A stretch of DNA of 64,000 nt. Origin: Leptospira biflexa serovar Patoc strain 'Patoc 1 (Paris)' (GTDB taxonomy: Bacteria > Spirochaetota > Leptospiria > Leptospirales > Leptospiraceae). The position numbers and the translations under genes are program-made. Positions 1-8,838 of this stretch are shown here, one piece after another; position 1 is the stretch's first letter, and each line of letters starts with the position of its first letter. A model generated the notes under the pieces. The model was given only the letters and a program-made list of their open reading frames with translations, was not told the DNA's origin and did not search any database. The stretch lies in NCBI RefSeq assembly GCF_000017685.1, contig NC_010602.1:1187001-1251000 (forward strand). The letters are read 5' to 3'.

Positions 1-501
1 GTTCCTGAAGAGAATTTACTTGGCGTAGAAAATGGAGCGATCACACATATGATGCGCAATTTAGAAATCGAACGAGTGACTCTTGCGGCCCAATCTTTGG
101 GAATTGCACGTCGTTGTGTGGACATTATGTGTGATTATACAGTTCGCCACAGAGAAGCCTTTGGAAAAAAACTAATGGAATTTGGTCAAATCCAAAGGTT
201 AATTGCGGAATCTTATGCGGATTACCAAGCGGCAAGGGCGCTTGTCTACCAAGTGGCAAGTGAACTTGGTCCCGATGTAAGAAACTCGCTTGGTGCAGCA
301 TCCGCTAAACTTGTAGCTACCCAAATGGCAGAACGTGTTTCTAGGAACGCCATACAGGTATTAGGTGGATATGGTTACTGCCGTGAATACCCTGTCGAAA
401 GACTCCACAGAGATGCCATTCTTTTGAGCATTGGTGGTGGGACAAACGAAGCCATGCAAAAAAACATCGCAAGTGATCTAAAAAAACTTTGGTCGGAGTG
501 A
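1..501 (+). CDS. acyl-CoA dehydrogenase, isovaleryl-CoA dehydrogenase-like (C-terminal part)
   Basis: The frame is open from the first base, so the 5' part lies outside the window; 166 codons plus stop remain. This is the C-terminal helical domain of a flavin acyl-CoA dehydrogenase, which oxidises an acyl-CoA to its 2-enoyl form. The segment VRHREAFGKKL and the GGYGYCREYP motif are family hallmarks. Near the end the protein has IGGGTNE where short-chain enzymes have YEGT, so the usual catalytic Glu is absent there. Instead Glu24 of the visible part sits in NLEIERVTLA, the place of the base in isovaleryl-CoA dehydrogenases. A role in branched-chain acyl-CoA breakdown is therefore likely but not proven. 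Confidence 0.9.
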   Translation, partial: VPEENLLGVENGAITHMMRNLEIERVTLAAQSLGIARRCVDIMCDYTVRHREAFGKKLMEFGQIQRLIAESYADYQAARALVYQVASELGPDVRNSLGAASAKLVATQMAERVSRNAIQVLGGYGYCREYPVERLHRDAILLSIGGGTNEAMQKNIASDLKKLWSE

Positions 502-575
502 ATTGAAAAAAAATCGTTCTGATCAAATCACAAAAATCATTTGGACATAAAATCTTTTTCCCATTCGATTTTCAC

Positions 576-591
576 ATCCAGTCTACTGGAT
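576..591 (+). other. perfect palindrome just before a start codon
   Basis: Seven-base arms (ATCCAGT and ACTGGAT) flank a two-base centre and end three bases before the ATG of the FAD oxidoreductase. The palindrome occupies the place where a Shine-Dalgarno site would be, and none is otherwise seen. It could be a protein-binding site. As RNA, the two-base centre would force some pairs open to form a loop. Confidence 0.35.
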
Positions 592-593
592 AG

Positions 594-2132
594 ATGGAAA
601 CAGAATGGGATGTGATTGTCCTTGGCTCAGGCCTTGGGGGGCTCAGTGCTGCCTTGGCCTTTGCTACAAAGGGCAAACGGGTTTTGGTTCTCGAAAAAAG
701 TATCTCACCTGGCGGTTGTGCCTCAAGTTTTTGGAAAAATGGATATCTGTTTGAATCCGGTGCCACAACTCTCGTTGGTTTTGAACGAGGATTGCCTTTG
801 GACAGATTTTCGAAAGAACTTGGTGTAAAGTTCCCCATCATACCCTTAGAACGGTCGATGGTCGTCCATCTGAACGGATCCCGAATTGAAAGGTTTCAAG
901 ACCGAACGTTATGGATCAGTGAATCCTTACGTGTGTTCGGCGGTGGACTGCGCATGAAATTCTTTTGGAAACTTTGTTTTTTTGTATCTGATAGGCTTTG
1001 GAATTTGTCAGCACGCTACAAATGGTTTCCGTTTCGGACTTTTGGGGATATTAGAAAAACAATATTTGTCTTCCGCCCACTTGATCTCATCGTCTTTTTG
1101 TTTTCCTTTGTTTCCATACGATTTGTCCAAAAAATTTTATTTTTGCATCAAAACAAAGATTGGAATTCCTTTTTAGACGAACAACTTCTCATCACAAACC
1201 AAACCACTGCAGTGGATGCCCCATTTGGTATGGCCGCCGCTGGTCTTACCTATCCGAATTTACAAAACTATATTGTGCCAGGGGGTATGGTCGAACTGGC
1301 AAATACCATTCTTCGGAGTTTGTCTGAAAAAAAAGGAGAGATCCTTTATAAACAGGAAGTGGTCAAGGTCAGAAAATTAACAGTTCCAAAAAATGGAAGT
1401 CCAGGATCGATCGAAACCAACACAGTTTGGGAAGTGGTTACTAAAAATAGAGAAAACAATGTTTTCCGAGCCCCCATCCTTGTCTCGAACCTTCCTGTAT
1501 GGAATTTGACCGAACTTGCCGTAGACCTCCCTCGATTGAAACAGAAAGTGGGCGCGATGGAAAAGGGAATCTGGGGTGCTTTTACCATGGGGATTGTCGT
1601 TCTGGTAGGCACAGAATACGAGTTGCTTGCATCTGAATGCCTCCACCACCAAATCCATTTGCCAGAGGATTTACCCTATGGTGGAGGAAAGTCAGTCTTT
1701 GTATCCATCTCACATCCCAAAGATACCGTTCGCACAAAGGACGGAAGTTATACCCTCTCTCTTTCTACCCACATAAAAGACCCAGAAGTATGGAAACGAG
1801 ATAAAGACTATCCAGCCAAGAAAAAAGAAATCGAATCCATCCTCATATCGGTTTTGGAAAAAGAGTTTGATTGGTTCCAAAGGGAAAAAATTTTATTTTC
1901 TCACTCTGCAACGCCTGTTACATGGCAAACTTGGACAGGGCGAAAATTTGGTAGAGTCGGAGGGATTCCTTCCTCTTATTTTTTTAATCCCTTTCGGATG
2001 GTTTCCAATCGTTCGGAGGACCCAAGTCTTTTGTTAACAGGAGATACGGTTTACCCAGGACAAGGGATCCCTGCTGTGGTACTTGGTGGGCTCAATGCTG
2101 TGGAACAATTCTACGGAAGAAAGAGAGGTTGA
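594..2132 (+). CDS. FAD-dependent desaturase/isomerase, CrtI/CrtISO family
   Basis: This 512-residue protein has the N-terminal dinucleotide-binding motif VLGSGLGGLSAA, then LEK and PGGCASSF, the FAD signature of phytoene desaturases and carotenoid isomerases. The C-terminal TGDTVYPGQGIPAV closes the FAD site as in that family. Length matches CrtI-type enzymes. It probably oxidises or isomerises a polyprenoid or related lipid. No phytoene synthase or other carotenoid gene is adjacent, so the substrate is open; retinol-saturase-like activity is an alternative. It lies 34 bases before thrB on the same strand and may be cotranscribed with it. There is no visible Shine-Dalgarno site. Confidence 0.8.
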   Translation: METEWDVIVLGSGLGGLSAALAFATKGKRVLVLEKSISPGGCASSFWKNGYLFESGATTLVGFERGLPLDRFSKELGVKFPIIPLERSMVVHLNGSRIERFQDRTLWISESLRVFGGGLRMKFFWKLCFFVSDRLWNLSARYKWFPFRTFGDIRKTIFVFRPLDLIVFLFSFVSIRFVQKILFLHQNKDWNSFLDEQLLITNQTTAVDAPFGMAAAGLTYPNLQNYIVPGGMVELANTILRSLSEKKGEILYKQEVVKVRKLTVPKNGSPGSIETNTVWEVVTKNRENNVFRAPILVSNLPVWNLTELAVDLPRLKQKVGAMEKGIWGAFTMGIVVLVGTEYELLASECLHHQIHLPEDLPYGGGKSVFVSISHPKDTVRTKDGSYTLSLSTHIKDPEVWKRDKDYPAKKKEIESILISVLEKEFDWFQREKILFSHSATPVTWQTWTGRKFGRVGGIPSSYFFNPFRMVSNRSEDPSLLLTGDTVYPGQGIPAVVLGGLNAVEQFYGRKRG

Positions 2133-2166
2133 TTTTGAAGCCGAATCGTAGAGCCTGGGCGAAACG

Positions 2167-3120
2167 ATGGTTCGCTTACCAAAGATTCATATCAAAGTCC
2201 CAGGGACTTCTGCCAATTTGGGCCCTGGATTTGACCTCATGGGCCTTGCCCTTGACATACATAATGAATTCGAGTTCCAGTTTTCCAAAGAAATCACGGA
2301 AACAAAAACCGAATTAAAAAATGGAAAATCATTACCTTTTACCAAAAAGGAAGATTTGGTAGAACAATCGTATTTGTCATATTTTTCTAAATTTGCTCCA
2401 AAACTCTCTCCTCCACCTTATCATTGTAAAATGACACTTGCCTTACCCTTAAAAGGCGGGCTTGGTTCGAGTGCTTCTGCAATTGTCGCTGGGCTTTCTT
2501 TGGCAAAGGAAGTTCACAAACGGATGGATGGGACCTCTGTTCCAACAGAAGCGATGTTCACTCAATTTTTAGCAGAGTTTGAAGGACACCCAGACAATAC
2601 CTTACCTGCCTATCTGGGAGGGTTTGTTTTCGCCTATTCTACGTTTGGTGAAAAACTCAGATACTTTCGGAAAAAATTTCCATCTTCCGTGGCAATTTTT
2701 GTCCTCACTCCTGAATTTTTTGTTTCAACAGAAGAATCGAGAAAATCACTTCCTAAACAGTATGTGACCTCCGATGTCATTTTTAATTTATCTAGGATTG
2801 GGGCTTGGATGCATTTTTTAGACAAACGTAGGTTTGGTGACTTACTTGTAGGTCTCGAAGATAAAATGCACACACCTTACCGAATTCCGAATACTTCTCC
2901 ACTTTTTCCATTGGCTGATACGTTAAAACAAGATGGAATTGGGTATTGTTTATCAGGTTCCGGTCCGAGTTTACTGATATTTTTAGAACGAAAGTCTTTA
3001 AATTCCAAACTCAAAGAATTGGAGGATACGGTAACAAAGATTATGGGAGATGCAGGGATTCGTTTTTCCTTTCGTCGTGTCAAACCCGATGGGGTCGGCG
3101 TACGCATCCAAATCAAATGA
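2167..3120 (+). CDS. thrB: homoserine kinase
   Basis: A GHMP-family kinase of 317 residues that phosphorylates homoserine with ATP in threonine synthesis. The N-terminal VPGTSANLGPGFD and the ATP-binding loop LKGGLGSSAS near residue 98 are diagnostic, and SGSGPSLL near the C terminus is the third GHMP motif. The ATG start gives the normal N terminus. An upstream reading frame from 2129 is in a different frame and is not used. No threonine synthase or aspartokinase gene lies nearby, so thrB is separate from the rest of its pathway here. Confidence 0.92.
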   Translation: MVRLPKIHIKVPGTSANLGPGFDLMGLALDIHNEFEFQFSKEITETKTELKNGKSLPFTKKEDLVEQSYLSYFSKFAPKLSPPPYHCKMTLALPLKGGLGSSASAIVAGLSLAKEVHKRMDGTSVPTEAMFTQFLAEFEGHPDNTLPAYLGGFVFAYSTFGEKLRYFRKKFPSSVAIFVLTPEFFVSTEESRKSLPKQYVTSDVIFNLSRIGAWMHFLDKRRFGDLLVGLEDKMHTPYRIPNTSPLFPLADTLKQDGIGYCLSGSGPSLLIFLERKSLNSKLKELEDTVTKIMGDAGIRFSFRRVKPDGVGVRIQIK

Positions 3121-3127
3121 TTTTGGT

Positions 3128-3766
3128 TTAGTCTTCTTCGGCTCCTTCCTCTTTTCCAAATCCATACACATCACCGCGAAACCTTACTTTTCGGTTGATC
3201 CCCGGTTGGATTTTTCCCACTTCAAAGGTAAACTTCATCCTTTCCTTACCGGAGCGATTGAAGTAAAAAGATGAGGTGAGGGAGATTTCAATGTAGTTCA
3301 CCATACGATCTTTTGCGATTTTATCAGAGATTCGAAATTCTGCAGGATGCCCAATGATTTCATAAGAATCAAAGGTTTCTTTTGATTCCATTTTCCCGTA
3401 ATGTTCCATTCGAGGAGGTTTATAGAAACTGGGACCATTCTTCAAAACGGTGATCGTATAATCTTCGCTATCTCTACTTTTTTTGAACTGGAAGATCAAA
3501 TGGTCCTCTGTAATGGCATTACATCGTGTGGCAAGATGCCCTGTTTTACAACCTATATTAAAACTTGCAAATCGAGAGAGTTCATCCACCACCAAATCAT
3601 ATTTATCACCGGTTTGGACTGGGATATAACGATCCGATTCCTTACGCAAAAAAATGGGATGGATGAATTGGTTGTACACAACAAATCCTAGTCCCAAGAC
3701 AGAGATGGTTAACACTCCGCTAAGAACTAGGACAAAGCTATCTAGGATGGCAATGCTTAAAAACAA
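3128..3766 (-). CDS. unrecognised membrane-anchored protein
   Basis: A 212-residue protein with one N-terminal hydrophobic helix (about residues 8-32) followed by a soluble domain of about 175 residues rich in beta-prone stretches. I do not recognise the domain. The TTG start is preferred because it lies two bases after the upstream stop and is preceded by AAAGG at good spacing. It forms a pair with the small protein encoded just upstream. It ends eight bases from the end of thrB on the opposite strand. The C-terminal domain is most likely cytoplasmic, because the few residues before the helix carry no positive charge while several follow it; this is weak inference. Confidence 0.7.
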   Translation of the reverse strand: MFLSIAILDSFVLVLSGVLTISVLGLGFVVYNQFIHPIFLRKESDRYIPVQTGDKYDLVVDELSRFASFNIGCKTGHLATRCNAITEDHLIFQFKKSRDSEDYTITVLKNGPSFYKPPRMEHYGKMESKETFDSYEIIGHPAEFRISDKIAKDRMVNYIEISLTSSFYFNRSGKERMKFTFEVGKIQPGINRKVRFRGDVYGFGKEEGAEED

Positions 3767-3768
3767 AC

Positions 3769-4086
3769 TTACCTTTTTGTATCAACCTTATGGTTTTCTG
3801 AATCCGAAAGGGGAGTCCTTGTCACAAGAGAAAGTAAATCCTTCACTTCTTCTGGAGAAATGATTTGATTTAATTTTTCTTCGAGTGAAGCAGGTGTTGG
3901 TTTTAAGACCAAATCCTCAGGTTTCACTTTTGGTTCCGTTTTTGTTTCCGAGGTAGATTGTACCACAACTTTGTTTGTTTTTTTAGGGAAAGATTCCTTT
4001 CCTTCCTCCGACTGTTTTCCCGTTTGCGTGGGGATGGTAGGGGGAATGGATTGGCTGGGATTCCCTTGGATATTAATTGTATTCAT
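3769..4086 (-). CDS. small unrecognised protein, disordered N-terminal half
   Basis: A 105-residue product. The first two thirds are rich in Thr, Pro, Lys and Gln and look disordered. A short predicted helix (SLEEKLNQIISPEEVKDLL) follows. I cannot assign a family; FlaG-like flagellar proteins have a similar size, but no motif supports that. The ATG at 4086 is preferred over an in-frame TTG three codons upstream because GGAGG sits ten bases before the ATG. It is the first gene of a two-gene unit with the membrane protein downstream and is divergent from the DsbA-like gene. Confidence 0.65.
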   Translation of the reverse strand: MNTINIQGNPSQSIPPTIPTQTGKQSEEGKESFPKKTNKVVVQSTSETKTEPKVKPEDLVLKPTPASLEEKLNQIISPEEVKDLLSLVTRTPLSDSENHKVDTKR

Positions 4087-4249
4087 AGTTCCCAAACCTC
4101 CGTGTTCAGGATCGACATTTGAAGAAAAAACTTTCCTTTTCCCTCCCTCAGATTTTCGGTCTTTTGATCCTTAGCTTTAGCGAAAATAGAAGATTTTTTT
4201 AGGATTTTTCGGTTTGATTGCCCGCTTTATGGGCGGGAAGCTGGCAGAG

Positions 4250-5299
4250 ATGGAAAATAATTTTAAATCGTGGATGGCCCAGCCCATCTCTAAAATCTTC
4301 ATAGGCACCAATTTGGTCTTCGCTCTGCTTTTTTTTGTCAGTGTTCCTTCCTTTGTGAAAGAATACATCACCCAGGATGCCGTAAGCATCGGAGGTAAAA
4401 AATATGACCTCAGTGATGTGAAGAACTCCTCTCCGATTGCCTATTCTAAATTCCAATCTGAGTACAAATCCCTTCTCAAAAATACATTTGGTGAATTTGC
4501 CCAAGACAAATTATTCGAACTTGTTGCCAAAGACAGAAATATCAAACCTTCAGAAGTATTGAACGAAGGATTGATTTTAAGAGAACCTTCGGAAGAAGAT
4601 ATTATCAATGTTTATATGTCAAACAAAGCTCAGTTAGGTGGGAAGTCTCTCGCTGAAACAAGAGAAAAAATTGTGGGATTTTTAAAAAACCAACAGGAAC
4701 AAGAACATAGCCGAAACAAATACCGTGAAATCATCACCAAATACCCTGTTGATTTTTTGATCAAAGAACCAGAAGCGATTCGAGTCACTGTTGATGAAAA
4801 AAATAACCCAAGCATTGGACCAAAAGATGCCAAAGTCACTGTGATTGAATTTTCTGATTTCGAGTGCCCTTTCTGCAAACGAAGCCAAGATGTAAATAAC
4901 CAACTCCGAGAAAAATACAAAGGCCAAATCCGTTGGGTTTTCCGTGACTTTCCACTACCTTTCCACCAAGATGCGATGTATGCACATATGGCTGCCAATT
5001 GTTCTATTGAAGAAGGTAAGTATTGGGATGTGTTCAATGTTTTATTTGAGAACAGTGGAAACCTAAGTAAATCCAAAGTGGATGAATTTGTTCTCAAAAC
5101 AGGACTTTCTAAAGAGAAATACCAATCTTGTATGAAAGACCAATCGAAATTAAAGAGCGAAATCGAAGCCGATATCCAAGATGGTCAAAAGGTCGGAGTG
5201 AGTGGTACACCTGCATTTTTTATCAATGGGATCTTTGTATCAGGTGCCTTACCATTTGAAAACTTCGATGAGATCATCCAAAAAGAACTGAAACAATAA
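4250..5299 (+). CDS. membrane-anchored DsbA-family thiol-disulfide oxidoreductase
   Basis: A 349-residue protein with an N-terminal hydrophobic helix (about residues 17-37) that should hold it in the inner membrane facing the periplasm. A roughly 150-residue helical region follows, and then a DsbA/thioredoxin domain. The active site CPFC is at Cys206 and Cys209, within [13 protein letters not shown], and the cis-Pro loop is SGTPAFF. The helical spacer resembles the chaperone-like N-terminal part of SurA/PpiC-type proteins, but only loosely. It probably oxidises or isomerises disulfides in exported proteins. The ATG at 4250 is preferred over an in-frame TTG at 4214 and ATG at 4229, because GGGAAG lies nine bases before it. 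Confidence 0.85.
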   Translation: MENNFKSWMAQPISKIFIGTNLVFALLFFVSVPSFVKEYITQDAVSIGGKKYDLSDVKNSSPIAYSKFQSEYKSLLKNTFGEFAQDKLFELVAKDRNIKPSEVLNEGLILREPSEEDIINVYMSNKAQLGGKSLAETREKIVGFLKNQQEQEHSRNKYREIITKYPVDFLIKEPEAIRVTVDEKNNPSIGPKDAKVTVIEFSDFECPFCKRSQDVNNQLREKYKGQIRWVFRDFPLPFHQDAMYAHMAANCSIEEGKYWDVFNVLFENSGNLSKSKVDEFVLKTGLSKEKYQSCMKDQSKLKSEIEADIQDGQKVGVSGTPAFFINGIFVSGALPFENFDEIIQKELKQ

Positions 5300-5328
5300 A
5301 GGATTATAAACCAAAAAGGAAAAATTAT

Positions 5329-6312
5329 ATGAGCAAAAAAGTGAAAGTTGCTGTAACAGGTGCAGCCGGACAAATCGGATATGCACTTTTATTTCGTATC
5401 GCTTCAGGACAAATGTTCGGACCTGACACGGCCGTAGAACTCCAGTTATTGGAACTAGAACAAGCAATCCCTGCGGCAAAAGGTGTCATCATGGAATTGG
5501 ATGACTGTGCATTTCCTTTACTTGAAAAAGTATCCGTATCATCTAATATTGATGAAGCATTCCGAGACATCAACTGGGCACTCCTCGTGGGATCCGTTCC
5601 AAGGAAAGCCGGTATGGAACGTGGGGACCTTCTTAAAATCAATGGTGGTATTTTTACAACCCAAGGGAAAGCGATCGAAAAAAATGCTGCAAGTGATGTA
5701 AGAGTTCTCGTAGTTGGAAACCCTTGTAACACAAACGCACTCATTGCTATGAACAATGCAAAAGGTGTTCCGTCTGACAGATGGTTTGCGATGACTGGTC
5801 TTGATGAAAACCGTGCAAAAACACAATTGGCACAGAAAGCTGGTGTTCTCGTAAAAGACGTATCCAACGTTGCGATTTGGGGGAACCACTCTGCCACCCA
5901 ATACCCTGACTTTTTTAATGCAAAAGTGAATGGAAAACCGGCAACTGACGTGATCAGTGACCACGATTGGCTAAAAGGAGATTTCATCTCTACCGTACAA
6001 AAACGTGGTGCGGCCATCATTGCTGCAAGAGGTGCTTCTTCTGCGGCGTCTGCTGCCAATGCAGTGGTAGACACGGTGCATAACATTGTCACTCCAACAA
6101 AACCTGGCGACTGGTTCAGTGCTGCTTGCCACTCTAATGGTGAATACGGTGTGGACAAAGGCCTAATCTTTGGATACCCTTTGAAGTCCGATGGAAAAAA
6201 AGTAGAGATCGTAACTGGTCTTGAAATCAATGCCTTTGGTAAGGAAAAATTTGACATCACTCACAATGAGTTAAAAGAAGAAAGAAACGAAGTAAAAGAT
6301 ATGTTAGGTTAA
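5329..6312 (+). CDS. mdh: malate dehydrogenase (NAD-dependent)
   Basis: A 327-residue enzyme of the citric acid cycle interconverting malate and oxaloacetate. The N-terminal [19 protein letters not shown] is the NAD-binding fold of the type-2 malate dehydrogenases (dimeric, cytosolic-like). VGNPCNTNA holds the conserved Asn, and the catalytic His is in [23 protein letters not shown] carries substrate-binding arginines. Length is typical. The gene follows the DsbA-like gene by 29 bases, with GGAAAAATT before the ATG, and ends in a strong hairpin terminator, so it closes that transcription unit. Confidence 0.97.
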   Translation: MSKKVKVAVTGAAGQIGYALLFRIASGQMFGPDTAVELQLLELEQAIPAAKGVIMELDDCAFPLLEKVSVSSNIDEAFRDINWALLVGSVPRKAGMERGDLLKINGGIFTTQGKAIEKNAASDVRVLVVGNPCNTNALIAMNNAKGVPSDRWFAMTGLDENRAKTQLAQKAGVLVKDVSNVAIWGNHSATQYPDFFNAKVNGKPATDVISDHDWLKGDFISTVQKRGAAIIAARGASSAASAANAVVDTVHNIVTPTKPGDWFSAACHSNGEYGVDKGLIFGYPLKSDGKKVEIVTGLEINAFGKEKFDITHNELKEERNEVKDMLG

Positions 6313-6370
6313 GAGAAAAAAACCTATCTTTCCTATAGAATTTTTTTATAGGGAATTTGTTTCCTAAAAC

Positions 6371-6407
6371 AAAACCCACTTGGCACTCTTTGTTCCAGTG
6401 GGTTTTT
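6371..6407. terminator. bidirectional rho-independent terminator
   Basis: AAAACCCACTTGG and CCAGTGGGTTTTTTT form a stem with a short loop and one bulge. A T-run follows on the plus strand, and TTTTGTTTT follows on the minus strand. It lies between mdh and the oppositely oriented hydrolase gene and can serve both. Confidence 0.85.
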
Positions 6408-6475
6408 TTATAAGTACTACAAAAAAACTTTTGTAGACTCTCATCCATTTTCAATTTACGAAAAAGATTTTTCCA

Positions 6476-7329
6476 TCATTCCATCTCCATGGCTTCGATA
6501 AAACGTTTTGGATTTTCGAAAAATGGCAAATGCCCGCAGAAATCAATCACCGTACGTTTCACTTTTGGAAATCGATCGATGATTTTATCCCAAGTATAAT
6601 AGGGAGCTACCTGGAAATCATACTTTCCGAGAATGAGTTTGATCGGCAGATGGATGGTTGTAAGGTAGTCTTCCACATTGATTTCCACAAACAGTTTGCC
6701 AAACAAATGATCAAAGGCCAGTTTATTTGTCTTCACACCCTCCCAAAAGCGCGTAGAATCAACCGAGAGATCATAAAACCCCAATGCATCTTGGCTCACA
6801 CAGTACAAATTGAAAAAGTCCTGAAGTCCCTCTGGATGGGATTGGATTAGGGATTGAAAATTCGTTTGCAGTTTTTTGTGTTTTTCTTTGCGGTCAAAAT
6901 TTGCCAAACGTTCAAAGTATGTCTCTCTTTCTTGTAAGGGAGCTCCATGGTTTGGACCCGTAGCCACCATCATCACTTCCGTCACTTGGGTTGGGAATTG
7001 TTTGGCATACGCAAGAGCCATATACCCATGTCCGGAGTGACCAATGACGGGGCAGGGAGGGATTTGTAATTGGTTTTGGAACGAAGAAAAATCAGAGAGC
7101 ACTGAATCAAAATGGTAAAGAGATTCGGTTTCTTCCGCTTCATCCAATCGTTTGGCAAACCCCTGTGGTCAACGATGGTGATTTTGAATGCTTCTGCCAA
7201 AGTATCGGGGATCACCCTTGGGTAATAAACTGCACTTCCCAACCAAAATAAATGGGGACCATTTGACTCATTTGTTGCGACAAGAAAAGAAAATCCATCC
7301 TTCTCGATTGTTTTGTATTTCCATTCCAT
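6476..7329 (-). pseudogene. alpha/beta hydrolase with a single-base frameshift
   Basis: Two reading frames make one alpha/beta-hydrolase of about 284 residues. The first frame gives the N terminus from ATG 7329 through IVDHRG. The second continues FAKRLDEAEE and carries the nucleophile elbow GHSGHG, the acid in LGKYDFQ and the His in CGHLPF, so the Ser-Asp-His triad is complete. The frame breaks near 7170, where the plus strand reads AAACCCCTG; one missing base in the C4/G4 run would explain it. It could be a true disruption, a phase-variable tract, or a sequencing error. It is divergent from a MarR regulator and shares its operator region, so it is the likely regulated target. Confidence 0.8.
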
Positions 7330-7386
7330 ACCATTCCCTCGGTGTTATATTCTTAGATCTGTCTTTGGTCAGACCAAAAACCAGAT

Positions 7387-7424
7387 AGTTGCAATATGCA
7401 ACAATATGGTTGTATATTGCAACT
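7387..7424. promoter_or_regulatory. double palindrome, probable MarR operator
   Basis: Two 15-bp palindromes lie in the divergent interval. The left one, GTTGCA-ATA-TGCAAC (7388-7402), is perfect; the right one, GTTGTA-TAT-TGCAAC (7409-7423), has one mismatch. Their centres are 21 bp apart, about two helical turns, and together they form a larger 16-bp inverted repeat. MarR proteins bind such short palindromes as dimers, so the adjacent regulator is the obvious candidate. Confidence 0.65.
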
Positions 7425-7463
7425 AAAAAACTTGTCAAAAATTGAATGGTTCTCTATCATTGA

Positions 7464-7922
7464 ATGATGATCGAAACCTTTTCTTTTTTGGGCATCCACC
7501 TTAGCGATACATTACTGCAAATGAGACGGTATCTTTCCTATGAATTTGAACTAAAGAAAGTAGGGATGAAATTTGAGGAATGGATCCAAATCCTACCGAT
7601 CACAAAGGAAGAAGGACTCAATCAAAAACAACTGAGTGAACGGTTGGCAAAGGATAAAACTACGATTTCCAGAATGGTGGATGGATGGGTGAAAAAAGGT
7701 TGGGTGAAACGGATCCAAACAAGGGAAGACAAACGGGTATTTGGTTTGGTACTGACTGGGAAAGGAAAGTTGATTTGGGAAAAAGGCTTACCAGTCGTGC
7801 GAGATGCGGACCAAATTTTCAAAAAGAATTTAAGTGAAGAAAATGAAAAAGAACTGTATATGATTCTATTTAAGATCCAATCTTCGCTTCAGTTTTCAGA
7901 AACAAAAAACGTTCCTTATTAG
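7464..7922 (+). CDS. MarR-family transcriptional regulator
   Basis: A 152-residue winged-helix regulator. The recognition region (QLSERLAKDKTTISRMVDG) and the wing (TREDKRVFGLVLTGKG) match the MarR fold, flanked by N- and C-terminal dimerisation helices. It is divergent from the broken alpha/beta hydrolase, and the double palindrome lies between them. By the usual MarR logic it would repress itself and the hydrolase until a small phenolic or lipophilic ligand binds; the ligand is not deducible. The 3' end overlaps the convergent prmC by 53 bases. The first two codons are both ATG. Confidence 0.88.
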   Translation: MMIETFSFLGIHLSDTLLQMRRYLSYEFELKKVGMKFEEWIQILPITKEEGLNQKQLSERLAKDKTTISRMVDGWVKKGWVKRIQTREDKRVFGLVLTGKGKLIWEKGLPVVRDADQIFKKNLSEENEKELYMILFKIQSSLQFSETKNVPY

Positions 7923-8757
7923 AACTGTCGAGGATCCGACGTTCCGAAACAAATCCCAAGGAAATAGCCAATGATTCTAACTCATGGATGTAGTTTGGAT
8001 GCGTTTCCATTAAAAACCAACCACCAGGTTTTAATCTTTGTTTGGCGGATAAAAATAGGGCACGATGGAATTCGATGATATCACTGACAAATAGAGCGAG
8101 GTGAGGTTCGTAATCCAACACATCTGGCATAATGTCCTTTTTTTCAGAATCAGGGATATAGGGAGGATTCGAAACAATGATATCAAAACGTAAGTGATTG
8201 GGAAGGGATTCATCTAAATTGGAAACATAAAATTGAATGCCAGTGAGTTGGTATTTTTCGGCATTGGCTTTGCTTTGTTGGATCGCTTCTTCCGAAATAT
8301 CAGATAATACCACCGCCTTGGGTTCTAGAAGTTGGGAAAGACTAAGACCGATACATCCACTTCCCGAACATAAGTCCCAGATTTGAAACCCATCAGGAAA
8401 TTCGGTTCTTAGGGTTTCTTTTTGTTTGAAAAGAAAATCCACGAGTTCTTCGGTTTCAGGTCTTGGGATGAGGACATCTTCCGATACCAGGTATTCAAAT
8501 TGATGGAATCCTTTTTTGCCTGTTATATAGGCTACGGGTTTACGTTTGCTTCGTTCGACAATGCGTTCTCTATACAGATCAATTTCTTTTTGTGAGAGTG
8601 GCATCTCAAATTGAGAATAGAGTTTGATCCGAGGGAGATTGAGGAGGTCAGAAAGGATCCATTCCGCGTCGACGCGAGGGTTTGGAATTTCTTTTTTTTC
8701 GAGAAATTCTGTGGATCGTTTGAGATAATAAAGTAGGGTTCCTGGTTGTTCCGCCAT
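7870..8757 (-). CDS. prmC: release-factor glutamine methyltransferase PrmC (HemK)
   Basis: A class I SAM methyltransferase that modifies the Gln of the GGQ motif in release factors. The SAM-binding loop DLCSGSGCIGLSL and the catalytic VSNPPYIP are present, preceded by the N-terminal helical domain and RPETEELV. About 295 residues, normal for the family. The ATG at 8757 is only six bases after the 3' end of the tRNA-Arg. An in-frame TTG further up would lie inside the tRNA and is not used. The GGGGGC of the tRNA acceptor stem is the only Shine-Dalgarno-like sequence. Despite the older name HemK, it has no role in heme synthesis. Confidence 0.93.
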   Translation of the reverse strand: MAEQPGTLLYYLKRSTEFLEKKEIPNPRVDAEWILSDLLNLPRIKLYSQFEMPLSQKEIDLYRERIVERSKRKPVAYITGKKGFHQFEYLVSEDVLIPRPETEELVDFLFKQKETLRTEFPDGFQIWDLCSGSGCIGLSLSQLLEPKAVVLSDISEEAIQQSKANAEKYQLTGIQFYVSNLDESLPNHLRFDIIVSNPPYIPDSEKKDIMPDVLDYEPHLALFVSDIIEFHRALFLSAKQRLKPGGWFLMETHPNYIHELESLAISLGFVSERRILDSSNKERFLFLKTEAKIGS

Positions 8758-8763
8758 ATTTTT

Positions 8764-8836
8764 TGCCCCCAACAGGATTCGAACCTGTGTCCCCAGTTTA
8801 GGAAACTAGTGCTCTATCCACCTGAGCTATGGGAGC
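8764..8836 (-). tRNA. tRNA-Arg (anticodon CCT)
   Basis: The minus strand folds into a full cloverleaf of 73 bases. The acceptor stem GCTCCCA pairs with TGGGGGC (one G-T pair), followed by discriminator A. The D-arm is AGCTCAGGTGGATAGAGC, the anticodon loop TTCCTAA (anticodon CCT, reading AGG), and the T-loop GGTTCGAATCC. CCA is not encoded. It begins two bases after the stop of the CRP-like gene and ends six bases before the prmC start, so it is embedded in a protein-coding operon. Confidence 0.97.
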
Positions 8837-8838
8837 GT

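Noticed and set aside
4214..4249. N-terminal extension of the DsbA-like protein from TTG
   Set aside because: The extra codons read through a GC-rich dyad (CCCGC/GCGGG) and lack a ribosome site; the ATG at 4250 has one.
5325..6260. 311-codon reading frame antisense to mdh
   Set aside because: mdh is certain by its motifs, and the antisense translation shows no domain, odd composition and no ribosome site; it is a shadow of codon bias.
8758..8772. TTG start of prmC inside the tRNA
   Set aside because: The tRNA cloverleaf is complete, and the ATG just beyond it gives a normal PrmC.
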